64,000 nt of DNA, from NCBI GenBank assembly GCA_037783415.1, contig JAZGTN010000009.1:10974001-11038000 (forward strand), given 5' to 3'. The DNA is from Leptasterias polaris (Eukaryota > Echinodermata > Asteroidea > Forcipulatida > Asteriidae). Within the stretch, counting starts at the first letter, position 1. Every line of letters begins with the position of its first letter. This document shows, piece by piece, positions 11,699 to 22,413 of the stretch. Below the pieces are notes generated by a model. That model ran no database searches, was not told the DNA's origin, and saw only the letters and a list, made by a program, of their open reading frames with translations. The translations under genes and the position numbers were made by a program.

Positions 11699-12644
11699 CC
11701 TCTCAACACACTTTGATTAATTGCAAAGTGCCGCAAAAATAGCCCACTTTACACTTTAGGATAACAAAAAACACCAAGATTTACATACCTTTGCCTGAGC
11801 CTGAATCCATGTGCTACAAGAAGATGTTTGGCAGTGAAAAGAGACCTCACAACATTTGCTTCGTTGATGGAAGGAGCCCGTCAGAGCATTTCTAGATGCA
11901 AACAAATAAAAAAATTATTTAGATTAGATATAAAACCAGTTTTTACCTGAAAATAACTGAATATAACACATTAACTTTAGAGTGCAACCTTTAAAATATG
12001 GTTGAGAAAGTACAAATTAGAACACAAATTAACCTCAATGAGGTGTGCATGTTAGGTAAAATCCCTAAAGAAATTTCAACTAATTTGTAACCTGAATCAG
12101 AAGTTTTGTTTAGCTTAAAACTACTTTAAACATGGGTTCTGAAGATTGCTGTCAATTCCCACAGTCGCTTGTGAATTTAACAACAACCCATTGTTGAGAT
12201 TCACAGTCTCTATCTACTTGCTGTAATAAATTGGAAACAATTTTATTTACCAAAAACACCACAGTTGGACTTCAACCCTGGCTTTTCAATCCAAATTTTA
12301 GGGGCCCAAACTGTTGAATGTTTGAATACTGATCAGAAAATTGTAATTCAAAATGCCATGAAATTGCCAAAAAAACTACATTATTTTACTCTTAAGGAAT
12401 TTACCTTTTACTGGAGAGAGCAGCTCCTTTATTATTTAGGCCGATCTTGGACATCTTAAATTGTTATCTACTTGTTGATGGGTAGATCACTTTGAAGATG
12501 GTAAGCCTTTCTGCACACAAGCATAAAGCACAATTGGCAACAATTTATTTTAAAAACATTGTCCATAGTTAAACAAGTTGATTCAGACAAATTACATTAG
12601 CAGTTTTGTATACTTCAATCCCAAAATTGAAAACTATTAGTTTA

Positions 12645-12790
12645 AAAAACATGATGTGTCACGATTAAGCGCACCGTACTCAAGCTATGGTGTTTCTGAT
12701 CAGCAGAGTATGGGTTCAGAGTTCTGGTCTTGACACTTGTGTCCTTGACCGAGAGACAAGCTATTATTGTTTCTTTCTTTGGATGGGATG
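12645..12790 (+). mobile_element. SINE fragment, tRNA-Leu-like head
   Basis: The segment from GTGTCACGATTAAGCGCACC through GCAGAGTATGGGTTC matches the 5' part of the better preserved SINE at 48451-48814. The A-box region is diverged and the body is truncated. Confidence 0.6.
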
Positions 12791-13956
12791 TAAAGCTGTA
12801 GGTCCCGTGTGTTTTGCAATAAGCGTCTAAGTACGCAAAAAATGATTGTTTTCGGGGGACCCCAAGACCAATCCACACACAAAGTTTGGAGATAATATGC
12901 CAAGTCCTTCATGAGTTATAGTTGTAATGACCTTTACGTTTTACCTAGAAGTCCAAAAACAAAGGCTTGCAGGGAATTTGAAGACCAATCCACACACTAA
13001 ATTTGGAGTTGATATTTTTTGTTGAGTTTCTTTTGTTTTAGTCATAATGACATTGACATTTGGCCTAAGGTCCAAAGGCATAAGACCAGTCCACATACTG
13101 AGGATTATTTTGATTGCTACAATCAAAGTAAGCAACAGTGATTTGAGGGGAATGTCAAATGCTTAAAACAGTCCTGATGATTGGTGTTGGTATGAACTGT
13201 ATTAGCAGTGAGTCCTCAAAATCAAACTAATCTACCAAGTGTCGCACATTATTTTAATAACCAAAAGCTAAAAGGTTGTTTTATTTTTTAAAATTTACCT
13301 TTCACTGGAGAGTGCAGCTCTTGGCATTTACTTGTTGATGGGTAGATCTCTTTGGAAATTTTAAGCACTCCTGCAACACAAAAAAAATGTACACTTTGCA
13401 ACATGAGTGATTAAATACATAACACATAATTTAAAAAAATACTTGTTTTTGCTGGGGATTTTGTATAAACTTTCACTGACACAGTACAAAAACCAACATT
13501 GATAATAGCAACAACAACAAACAACAATTAAAGGAACTTTTGCATATCAGGATTATTTTGATTGTTACAATCAAAATGAGAAAAAGTGATTTGACAGGTA
13601 GGTCAAATGGCTGAGACAGTTCTCTTGGAGATTGGTTGTGGTATGAACTTGATTATCAGTGGGTCCTCAGAATCAAACTAGTCTAGCAAAGTGCATGCAA
13701 CATTTAAATAACAAAAAGCTAACATTTGTTCTTTCATTATTGAGGAACTAACCTTTGACTGGAGAGTGCATCTCCTTTCTTGGACATCTTCTTGTTGATG
13801 GGTACATGTAGATGTCTTTGGAGATAGTAAGCCCACTGCAACACAAACAAAAGGAATACTTTGCAACATTAGTGATTAATTAAATACAATATTCATGATA
13901 ACCAAACAAATAATCAAGATTATTTTGATTGTTGCAATGTCTGGCTGTGACTGGGG

Positions 13957-13978
13957 GGGGGGGGGGGGGGGGGGGGGG
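13957..13978. repeat. Poly-G homopolymer tract
   Basis: An uninterrupted run of about 22 G lies between ACTG and CTGG. It is a likely length-polymorphic and sequencing-error-prone site. Confidence 0.9.
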
Positions 13979-14734
13979 CTGGTCCTCTACTGAAAGGGGA
14001 AACAGCACTTGGAGACCATAACAAATAATAATTCACAGTATGACGACATTATCTCAAAAGAACTTAATTTAATCCTCAGCTTAAATAAACAGTGGGTGGT
14101 TTACTTTGTTATCGAGATATGTAATAATAGGTTAAACATTTTTTTTAAATTGTAAAAAATAATGTGATGACGCCGACATGATGTCACTTTTAATTTAAAC
14201 AGTCAATGTCATTGTCTAACAATCGACTAAGTTTTAACTCAGTCGGACTTGTGGTTTGGTAGATACACGGCTTCAAAAAGTGCACCTTTAAGTCAATTGG
14301 CAATACCACTTGACACATAATGACGTCATCAATCTACGACTCTACACATATTTTGTCTGCTTGAAGGTCAGTATGTATTTCAATTTTAAAAGGAATATAA
14401 TAAACTTTGGCAAAGACATCTAGTAAAAGTGTATTTTGAACTGTTTTTAACCTGCCACTAGAGGGTGCTTTTAGCTGTGATGATGTCACCGGTCATATTT
14501 TTCATGACTGTTAAACTCAATAAGCAACCACTGATATACATCAAACCTTTTCATCTCAAACATATCAAATATCATAAATTTGTCCCTAACTTTGTCAAAA
14601 TGATAGTGTTTCAAGTTCATGAAGGTAGGCAAACAATCATACACTGAAAGCTAAGGTTAAAAAATGATTCAACTTCCAGCTTAAAGTCAACTCATGTTCT
14701 TCAGACACAAACTCAGTTCATTCCTTTTGATGTT

Positions 14735-15740
14735 TCATGTGATGTTAGCCCAAATTACAAGGGGTAAGCCTTGCTGTTCATTCCTGTTGATGTTTCTTGT
14801 GATTTTAGCCAAAATTACAAGAGGTAAGCCTTGCTGTTCATCCCTATTGATGTTTCATTTGATTTGAGCCAAAATTACATGGGGTAAGCCTTGCTGTTTA
14901 TTCCTGTTAATGTTTTATGTGATTTTAGCGAAAAATTACAAGGGGTAAGCTTTGCTGTCTGCTCGTTGATGTTCCATGTAATTTTAGTCAAATTTACAAT
15001 TTGAGCCAAAGCCTTGCTGTTTTCCCTGTTGATGTTTCATGTGATTTTAGCCAAAATTACAAGGGGTAAGCCTTCCTGTTATTCCCTGTCGATGTTTCAT
15101 GTTATTTCAGCCAAAATTACAAGGGGTAAGCTTTGCTGTCCGATCTTGTTGATGTTTCGTTTACATGTAATTTGAGCCAAAATTACAAGAGGTAAGCCTT
15201 CCTGTTATTCCCTGTCGATGTTTCATGTGATTTTAGCCAAAATGACATTCCTTTCGATGTTTCATGTGATTTTAGCCAAAATTACAAGGGGTAAGCCTTG
15301 CTGTTATTCCCTGTCGATGTTTCATGTGATTTAAGCAAAAACTACAAGGCCTACCCCTCGTAATTTTGGCTCAAATCACATGAAACATCCATATGAATGG
15401 CGACAGCAAGGCTTACCCCTTGTAATTTTGGCTCAAATCAAATGAAACATCAATAGGGATGAACAGTACAATGTAAGGCTTACTCCTTGTAATTTTGGCT
15501 CAAATCAAATGAAACATCAACAGGGAATTGACAACAAGGCTTACCCCTTGTAATTTTGGCTCAAATCAAATGAAACTTCAACAGGGATGAACAGCAAGGC
15601 TTACCCCTTGTAATTTTGGCTAAAATTACATGAAACATCAAAAGGAATGAACAGCAAGGCTTACCCCTTGACAGCAAGGGTTACCCCCTTGTAAATTTGG
15701 CTTAAATCAAATGAAACATCAACAGGGCTGAACAGCAAGT
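14735..15740. repeat. ~57-bp repeat array that reverses orientation near 15,350
   Basis: From 14735 to about 15350 the unit reads TGTTGATGTTTCATGTGATT ... CCAAAATTACAAGGGGTAAG ... CCTTGCTGT. From about 15350 to 15740 the same unit appears reversed (CTTACCCCTTGTAATTTTGG ... GAAACATCAACAGGG). The whole forms an imperfect giant palindrome of about 1 kb. The same family recurs on either side of the foldback at 30109-31179. Confidence 0.85.
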
Positions 15741-15779
15741 CTTACAAAGTTACATACTCAAATCTCAAGTTACAATACT

Positions 15780-15962
15780 GAAATCTTCTTGGGCGACTTT
15801 GTTAGGGGGCGACTGTGTCGGGGGGCGACTTTGTTGGTGGGTGACTCTGTCAGGGGGCGACTTTGTGAGGGGCGACTTTGACAGGGGGCGACTTTGTAAG
15901 TGAGGGGGCGACTTTGTAATGGGCGACTTTGTAGTGGGCGACTTTGCTGGGGGGCGAGTTGA
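15780..15962. repeat. Short minisatellite around GGGGCGACTTTG
   Basis: About ten irregular copies of GGGGGCGACTTTGTnnG, 13-19 bp apart, follow each other. An open frame on the minus strand across it is a by-product of the repeat. Confidence 0.85.
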
Positions 15963-15967
15963 CTGGT

Positions 15968-16108
15968 ATTCCCCTCAACAACTCTACAACATTTCAACTG
16001 TTACAATCTAGTGGGACCAGACTATAAATGCTGAGTAAATCAGTCTGGTCCCCATTAGATTACAGCAGTTGATCGTACTATAACTGTTGTGGAGTTGTTG
16101 AGGGAATT
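15968..16108. repeat. Palindromic foldback element (~140 bp)
   Basis: The left arm ATTCCCCTCAACAACTC through TAGTGGGACCAGACT is mirrored by AGTCTGGTCCCCATTAGA through GAGTTGTTGAGGGAAT, with a loop of about 20 bp. This is typical of a non-autonomous DNA element. Confidence 0.8.
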
Positions 16109-16817
16109 GGGGAACCAGAAAAATCATGGTTTTCGCGCAAGGTGTTAATTATGTGAAAAAAATTCACAATCGCGACGCGAAAAGCAATCAATTTTCCCTC
16201 AAAAAAACCGAATTTTAAACGAATTCCACCTGTCCGGCTATTGGCACAGCACTCGATCGGTATAGTTTCATGATGCAGATCTTTGCGGAATAAAATTCCA
16301 AGGGGGCACAAGATTAGGTTTGCAATTGTACTAGGGCCAAGGATACGGAGTGGATTGGCCCTAATTGGAGCTAGAATGTACGCAATAGCAGATAGGAATT
16401 GTAAATTGTCATTCAAAAACGGTGGTCACATGGCTCTTTTTAAATGGTTGTATGTCCGCAACCATATGCCCCAGAGATTTTATTCTTGTTTTAAAATGTA
16501 GCTCTTGAGTTGCTCTTTAAACCATGATAAATAATTTATGTGGAAAGTGTGTTTAACATTTTTATGTATCAGCCTACCATTTGTTTGAATAGTAAAATAG
16601 TTCTCGGTTCAGTTTTCAACGTTATAATTTCGTGAACAAAAACGGCAAGAAAATCACACTTTTATTCTTTTTATGACTTTGTTTTGCTACTCACATAAGT
16701 CTTCAGTTTACCGCTGCCACCATGTAATGCCTCCTGCTGGCATTTAGAGAGAGAGAGAGGGACTCGGCTTCTGTCATAAACTTTGGTAGTTTTAATCACA
16801 TGGAGTCTGGACACTTG

Positions 16818-16890
16818 GCAGACATGTTGGAGAAAAAGTGGAGAGAGGGATCGAACTCTAGAGGGCGCTATTCATGTCTGATTGCATGTA
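16818..16890. repeat. Diverged copy of the 3' end of the 4.1-kb unit
   Basis: The sequence begins GGCAGACATGTT and ends AGGGCGCTATTCATG...TGTA. The last part of each downstream unit begins GGCAGACATGTT and ends AGGGCGCCACCATGTTGTA. Order and spacing agree, so this may be the remnant of an older unit left of the array. Confidence 0.5.
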
Positions 16891-17910
16891 AGGGCGCACC
16901 CCTCTAAATAATCTCCCATAGGAACCAATGCTAAATGATAATTATTCAAAAATACTCAAAAAATCGTGTAAGTCTCTCAGCCTCTTGAAAACCAATCAGA
17001 CATATTTCCGGACAACTAAACTTCAGAATTCTTTTCAATTTTTGGCAGGTCAGCCGTTTGGAATTTTTGCTAACTACCCCAGAAGAAAAAAACACGATAT
17101 TTTTTTTTTTTCCAAAACCGACTTGCTGCCAGTTTTCGTGAAGCACTTCTCCACTTCCCCGGTCAAATAGGGCCAACTTTAACGCCTAAATTTATCAAGT
17201 CTCCTCAAAAGTTGAAGCACAGAACCCCCAGGTTGTGATAGATTTTTATATTTACACAATCTATTAATTGCATGACCCCCAAAACGTTATAATTAAAAAT
17301 AAGTTGTGGGTTTACAAATTATGATAAGTAGCTTGGCGCATTAATTCTGGCTTATTTAGTGTGGTGCACCCTATAAGGGCACTTAATTATTCTTTATGGT
17401 TAAAAAATTATGCTTAAATTGTTGAGAATAAGTCACTGACTTGATATCTGGAAAAAAAAATGTGAAATGTTATTGCGTTCGTCTACAACAAGGTCAAACA
17501 TGTTGGAGCATTTACATGTACTCTAAGCACTATGCGAGAAGAAAAACCTGCACGACACACTGTGTACATTCTAAGGACAAGTCAGAAGTTATATCCAAGT
17601 CCTCACTCAAAAAGTTATTAACATGTCTCTTTTTTATCACAGGATCATAAAAACCTTACAAGTTATTTAATTAATCATTAAGAAGGGGTTAATTGGCATG
17701 AACAAGCTGTAAACATGGAAGGGGGCTGGCCGGGGGGGGGGGGGGGGGGGGGTCACATTTTGCTTTCCCTTAAATTATTCTAACCATGCATTCATATTAG
17801 TCTAAAATGGGGAGCTTTATAAAATCTAGAAAACACATAGGTCACTTTTTGTACATTTAACTGCCCTTTCAAATTGTATTCTACCTCTGGAACGGGGTAA
17901 AAGGGGGAAA

Positions 17911-17934
17911 GGGTGGGCGGGGCGTGGGCGGGGC
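17911..17934 (+). promoter_or_regulatory. GC-box cluster upstream of the unit 1 ORF
   Basis: GGGTGGGCGGGGCG is followed by TGGGCGGGGC. These are two Sp1/KLF-type GGGCGGGG boxes about 360 bp before the ORF. They could serve as the promoter of the element (inference). The (AT)n run at about 18142-18162 lies closer to the start. Confidence 0.35.
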
Positions 17935-18128
17935 ATGTTGAAAAAGGCCAAACCATTATGATTGTTTCTGGTTGATGGGGACAAGTTATAACTCTATCCA
18001 GAAACAGATGGCTATTATCTTAGACAATTCCCCTGGGATGGGGGCCTTTTCACAGGTCCTACTGTCCAATATGGAGCATTGGCAATGGTTTTATCTTGAT
18101 GAATTTTTGTGAAATTTATCTGAAATTG

Positions 18129-18159
<31 letters not shown>

Positions 18160-18288
18160 TTTTGGCATATCGGCCGAAATTTGTGCGTTCAGCGTAGTGT
18201 CGGCCCTGATACGCTAGCTTGTGCATCGGGAGAACTCTAAAAGTATTTTTGCTTTAGACCACAATTAATGTGAGATCACTTATGATGG

Positions 18289-20430
18289 ATGCCATTCAAT
18301 GTTTGTAACAAATCCATTGCCATAAAAATGGGTAGAGCTAGACGCGGCATTTTCAAGATGCAAAAAACTTGGTTCAAGCCGAAAAATAAATTTAATTCAC
18401 TACAAGACAAAGGCAGTGAAACTCAAAGTATACCTACACCACGGTATGTCAGGCCAACCCATCAGCAGTTGAGTTTAGCCGCCCCAAATACGGAGCGAGG
18501 AGATTTCTGCCACATTGCAGCACAGATGGAACAAGACAACCGCAGAAATGTGATGCTCCTTCGTCCAAAAGTTGTAGAAATGGCTCCAGTTGACAAGATC
18601 CAGCTCAAGGGAGTGATCCCAATAGCCAACAAATGTGGCCAGCCACTGCCCAAGAGAGGAACTGATCACCAAGGAGGAGGTTATCGTTTTGTAGACATCA
18701 ACTCAGCTCTAGAGCTGGGTGCACAAGCTGTACTTGATCATCAACAAACACATCCTAAGTGTGATGGTCAACCTAAACTATTGGCTGAGGCAGAAGAGCG
18801 TAGAGGTTTAGCCGTCTCAGAGGTAATGTCCTGCAAAAAGTGTGGTTTTAAAACACAAAAGACAAAACTTTACAGTGAGATAGCTAACGAGGGTAGGAAG
18901 CGGGGACGACGCACTGCAACCCCAAACATGTCTTTCCAAGTTGGCCTGCAGAACACTGGCATTGCAACCGCACGTGCGAGGAGGCTCTTGACATCAATGG
19001 ACACAGCTGTACCATGCACTAGTGGGCTGCAAAAAATTTCGAACAAATGTGGTGAAATTATCAAAAATGAAAATATCAGAGACATGGCAGACAAGAGGAA
19101 ACTAGTGAAAGACATCCGTGAGCTCCAAGGCTTTGAACGAGAAAGTCCAATTGCAGTTGAAATGGACAGGCAGTATAATAATCCCCTGCGCAACTGTAGG
19201 AAAAAAAACCCATTTGTTCCTGCAACACAGACAAGAGACACCGTGTGCGAGAACGCAACTACTTCAAAGTTTGTTATAATGTACCATCAAGAAAACAAGC
19301 TTTGTAAAAGTGGTGAAATGTCACCATCATCATTCGGTCAACAATGCACATCCGCTAAGCACGGCGACAAGTGCACAGCTACTCGTCCAGCGCATTTCAA
19401 TATGGGAGATGAGAGAGAAGGGGGTGTTCGATGTGCGACTAAACTTTTGGAGTGCACGGAACCAGTTCTTGTGGATAGAATAACAACAGACGCTGACGGC
19501 TGTCTAGCAAAAGGAATGAATTCTGTCATGAGAAGAAGAACGGGAAAGGAAATGGAAAGTCTGCTGGACCCATCCCACTTGAACCGCTCGCTTTGTGCGG
19601 CAGTCAGCCGAGCAAACTTTAGCAGTGACATGTTCCCTGGGAACAGTGCAAGAGACCGAAACAGAGTACAGGACCGATTTGCTGATGACGTGAGTCACAG
19701 AGCACAGGCTGAGGCACACCATATTTCCATTAAATGCGGAAATGACACAGCAAGCATGAAAAGACTGGCTGCAAAGGCGATTGATGCAATTCCGAACTGC
19801 TACATGGGAGACCATGAGAAATGCAAACAAAATTCTCATGTTTGCAACGGTAAATACAAGTACCCATACCTCTCTCGCTATGTCCGCGGCAGATTTATTT
19901 TAACATCTAAAGATGAGGAAATCTTAAAAACAATTTTGGAAAAACGCATAGGAGACGAAGCGATAGAGAGAACCAAGTACAGAACAAGTTCCCAGAAGTC
20001 TGAATCCATGAATCATGCCTACGCCATGACAAATCCAAAAGGAACACTAACCTTTTCAAGGAACGGAGCTTCAAGAGATCACAGCGCCATCCATCTGGTG
20101 AACAACCAACATGCAAACTCTATTATCAAAAAGTGTGAGGCAACTCATTGCCCCATTACTGCTGGATCACCCGCTGCAAAAGCCCTCGATGCAATGGACA
20201 AAAAACAACAATATCACAAAAAACGTGTTATGGGAAAGATCTACAAAAAGCGACGAGCACAGTGTCGAGCTGAACGATATCACACTTACTATGCTAAACA
20301 AAATTTGTATCAACCTGGCCAACTAAATCCAAAGTCACAGGACACTAACTCATCGTATAACTATGAGGGGCCAAAGATTCACAAGGAGCACAATTACAGC
20401 AGAATGTTCTCAAAATGGAAAAACCGATAG
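18289..20430 (+). CDS. Mutator-like DDE transposase, probable (unit 1)
   Basis: A 713-residue intronless frame. The N-terminus is basic. A CxxC pair (C182, C185, in SCKKCGF) may be a zinc ribbon. A plausible RNase H-like DDE triad is D293 (AVEMDRQYNNP), D401 or D403 (TTDADG) and E572 (SQKSESMNH). A Cys/His cluster (C504, H509, C512, H517, C519) lies between the second and third acidic residues, as in the insertion of Mutator-type enzymes. The C-terminus is again very basic (KKRVMGKIYKKRRAQCRAER), fitting DNA binding. The expected role is cut-and-paste transposition of its own element in the nucleus. Met14 (18328, context AAAAATGG) has a better initiation context than Met1 and precedes the basic MGRARRGIF. 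Family assignment comes from motif order and remembered similarity to metazoan Mutator-like proteins. The frame is intact, so the element may be recently active. Confidence 0.65.
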   Translation: MPFNVCNKSIAIKMGRARRGIFKMQKTWFKPKNKFNSLQDKGSETQSIPTPRYVRPTHQQLSLAAPNTERGDFCHIAAQMEQDNRRNVMLLRPKVVEMAPVDKIQLKGVIPIANKCGQPLPKRGTDHQGGGYRFVDINSALELGAQAVLDHQQTHPKCDGQPKLLAEAEERRGLAVSEVMSCKKCGFKTQKTKLYSEIANEGRKRGRRTATPNMSFQVGLQNTGIATARARRLLTSMDTAVPCTSGLQKISNKCGEIIKNENIRDMADKRKLVKDIRELQGFERESPIAVEMDRQYNNPLRNCRKKNPFVPATQTRDTVCENATTSKFVIMYHQENKLCKSGEMSPSSFGQQCTSAKHGDKCTATRPAHFNMGDEREGGVRCATKLLECTEPVLVDRITTDADGCLAKGMNSVMRRRTGKEMESLLDPSHLNRSLCAAVSRANFSSDMFPGNSARDRNRVQDRFADDVSHRAQAEAHHISIKCGNDTASMKRLAAKAIDAIPNCYMGDHEKCKQNSHVCNGKYKYPYLSRYVRGRFILTSKDEEILKTILEKRIGDEAIERTKYRTSSQKSESMNHAYAMTNPKGTLTFSRNGASRDHSAIHLVNNQHANSIIKKCEATHCPITAGSPAAKALDAMDKKQQYHKKRVMGKIYKKRRAQCRAERYHTYYAKQNLYQPGQLNPKSQDTNSSYNYEGPKIHKEHNYSRMFSKWKNR

Positions 20431-20878
20431 AGTGTAACTCTAATTGAATCACTTGACTTTTCCGGAAACTTGACATTCATAATAATGCAATGTTTACACC
20501 TCCCCCACTCTTCTTGTTCAGTTATTAGTTAATACCAACCATACCATGCCATGTAATGTATGATGATGATGTTTACAACATGTTTATTTCTTCCTAATTG
20601 AGGAAGCAACCAGCCGCTGTTGACCCATGATTTTCTTGAAAGTGACTTACCATCACAGTCTCATCAAATAGTCATACACGATAGTCGTACCGTCGATCGT
20701 AGTTTGTCCCGTCTTACACACTGTATACTGTTAAGTGTGTAGGAATAGGATGCCTAAAAAAAAAGCAAGCCACTCTTTGAAAACGTTGAATTATTCTGTT
20801 AACAAGTGACAATGTTATTGCTATCTATATTTTATTATAATTACTGTTTGCAGCCAGAGGAGTGATGTTTTCACGAAC

Positions 20879-20884
20879 AATAAA
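20879..20884 (+). terminator. Polyadenylation signal candidate, unit 1
   Basis: AATAAA lies 450 bp after the transposase stop codon in an A-rich context. It is repeated at 25004-25009 in unit 2. Confidence 0.4.
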
Positions 20885-22035
20885 AAAAACCGGCGATAAC
20901 TGACGAAAGAAGTCTCAAACAACTCATTTCTGTCACGCCTGCAATTGTAAACAAACGGCAGACATGTTTAAATCCCAACAAAAATGGCTGCAAGGGCGCC
21001 ACCATGTTGTATATATAGGGCGCACCCCTCTAAATAATCTCCCATAGGAACCAATGCTAAATGATAATTATTCAAAAATACTCAAAAAATCGTGTAAGTC
21101 TCTCAGCCTCTTGAAAACCAATCAGACATATTTCCGGACAACTAAACTTCAGAATTCTTTTCAATTTTTGGCAGGTCAGCCGTTTGGAATTTTTGCTAAC
21201 TACCCCAGAAGAAAAAAACACGATATTTTTTTTTTTTCCAAAACCGACTTGCTGCCAGTTTTCGTGAAGCACTTCTCCACTTCCCCGGTCAAATAGGGCC
21301 AACTTTAACGCCTAAATTTATCAAGTCTCCTCAAAAGTTGAAGCACAGAACCCCCAGGTTGTGATAGATTTTTATATTTACACAATCTATTAATTGCATG
21401 ACCCCCAAAACGTTATAATTAAAAATAAGTTGTGGGTTTACAAATTATGATAAGTAGCTTGGCGCATTAATTCTGGCTTATTTAGTGTGGTGCACCCTAT
21501 AAGGGCACTTAATTATTCTTTATGGTTAAAAAATTATGCTTAAATTGTTGAGAATAAGTCACTGACTTGATATCTGGAAAAAAAAATGTGAAATGTTATT
21601 GCGTTCGTCTACAACAAGGTCAAACATGTTGGAGCATTTACATGTACTCTAAGCACTATGCGAGAAGAAAAACCTGCACGACACACTGTGTACATTCTAA
21701 GGACAAGTCAGAAGTTATATCCAAGTCCTCACTCAAAAAGTTATTAACATGTCTCTTTTTTATCACAGGATCATAAAAACCTTACAAGTTATTTAATTAA
21801 TCATTAAGAAGGGGTTAATTGGCATGAACAAGCTGTAAACATGGAAGGGGGCTGGCCGGGGGGGGGGGGGGGGGGGGTCACATTTTGCTTTCCCTTAAAT
21901 TATTCTAACCATGCATTCATATTAGTCTAAAATGGGGAGCTTTATAAAATCTAGAAAACACATAGGTCACTTTTTGTACATTTAACTGCCCTTTCAAATT
22001 GTATTCTACCTCTGGAACGGGGTAAAAGGGGGAAA

Positions 22036-22059
22036 GGGTGGGCGGGGCGTGGGCGGGGC
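22036..22059 (+). promoter_or_regulatory. GC-box cluster upstream of the unit 2 ORF
   Basis: Same pair of GGGCGGGG boxes as in unit 1, at the same distance from the frame. Confidence 0.35.
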
Positions 22060-22253
22060 ATGTTGAAAAAGGCCAAACCATTATGATTGTTTCTGGTTGA
22101 TGGGGACAAGTTATAACTCTATCCAGAAACAGATGGCTATTATCTTAGACAATTCCCCTGGGATGGGGGCCTTTTCACAGGTCCTACTGTCCAATATGGA
22201 GCATTGGCAATGGTTTTATCTTGATGAATTTTTGTGAAATTTATCTGAAATTG

Positions 22254-22284
<31 letters not shown>

Positions 22285-22413
22285 TTTTGGCATATCGGCC
22301 GAAATTTGTGCGTTCAGCGTAGTGTCGGCCCTGATACGCTAGCTTGTGCATCGGGAGAACTCTAAAAGTATTTTTGCTTTAGACCACAATTAATGTGAGA
22401 TCACTTATGATGG

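Larger units (their letters stand above)
10740..13900 (-). pseudogene. Ladder of five decayed exon-like modules
   Basis: Five related modules on the minus strand are bounded by AG acceptors and GT donors: 10855-10976, 11789-11891, 12405-12510, 13299-13370 and 13753-13835. All share a core related to ATCTACCCATCAACAAG. The last three also share CTCTCCAGTnAAAG immediately before the donor, and the neighbouring intron sequence is duplicated too. The 13299-13370 module is 72 nt, phase 1-1, open, and reads SKEIYPSTSKCQELHSPVK. The 12405-12510 copy has an internal stop in that frame, and the 13753-13835 copy (83 nt) breaks the phase. In another frame the last copy reads VPINKKMSKKGD, which is similar to VYAAVNKKAS in the exon at 61292-61345. 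My reading is a tandemly duplicated cassette exon of a tyrosine-motif tail that has decayed. A transposon family carrying splice-like ends is the alternative. Confidence 0.45.
16891..21016 (+). mobile_element. Unit 1 of the tandem 4.1-kb Mutator-like element
   Basis: The unit is 4,126 bp, starts AGGGCGCACCCCTCTAAATA, and is followed directly by a second unit starting with the same bases. It carries one long open frame (18289-20430). Upstream of it lie a poly-G run (21 G), a GC-box cluster and an (AT)n run. An AATAAA lies at 20879-20884, 450 bp after the stop. I could not find convincing terminal inverted repeats or a target-site duplication at the unit borders. The boundaries given are therefore those of the tandem repeat and may not be the transposon's own ends. 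Confidence 0.7.
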
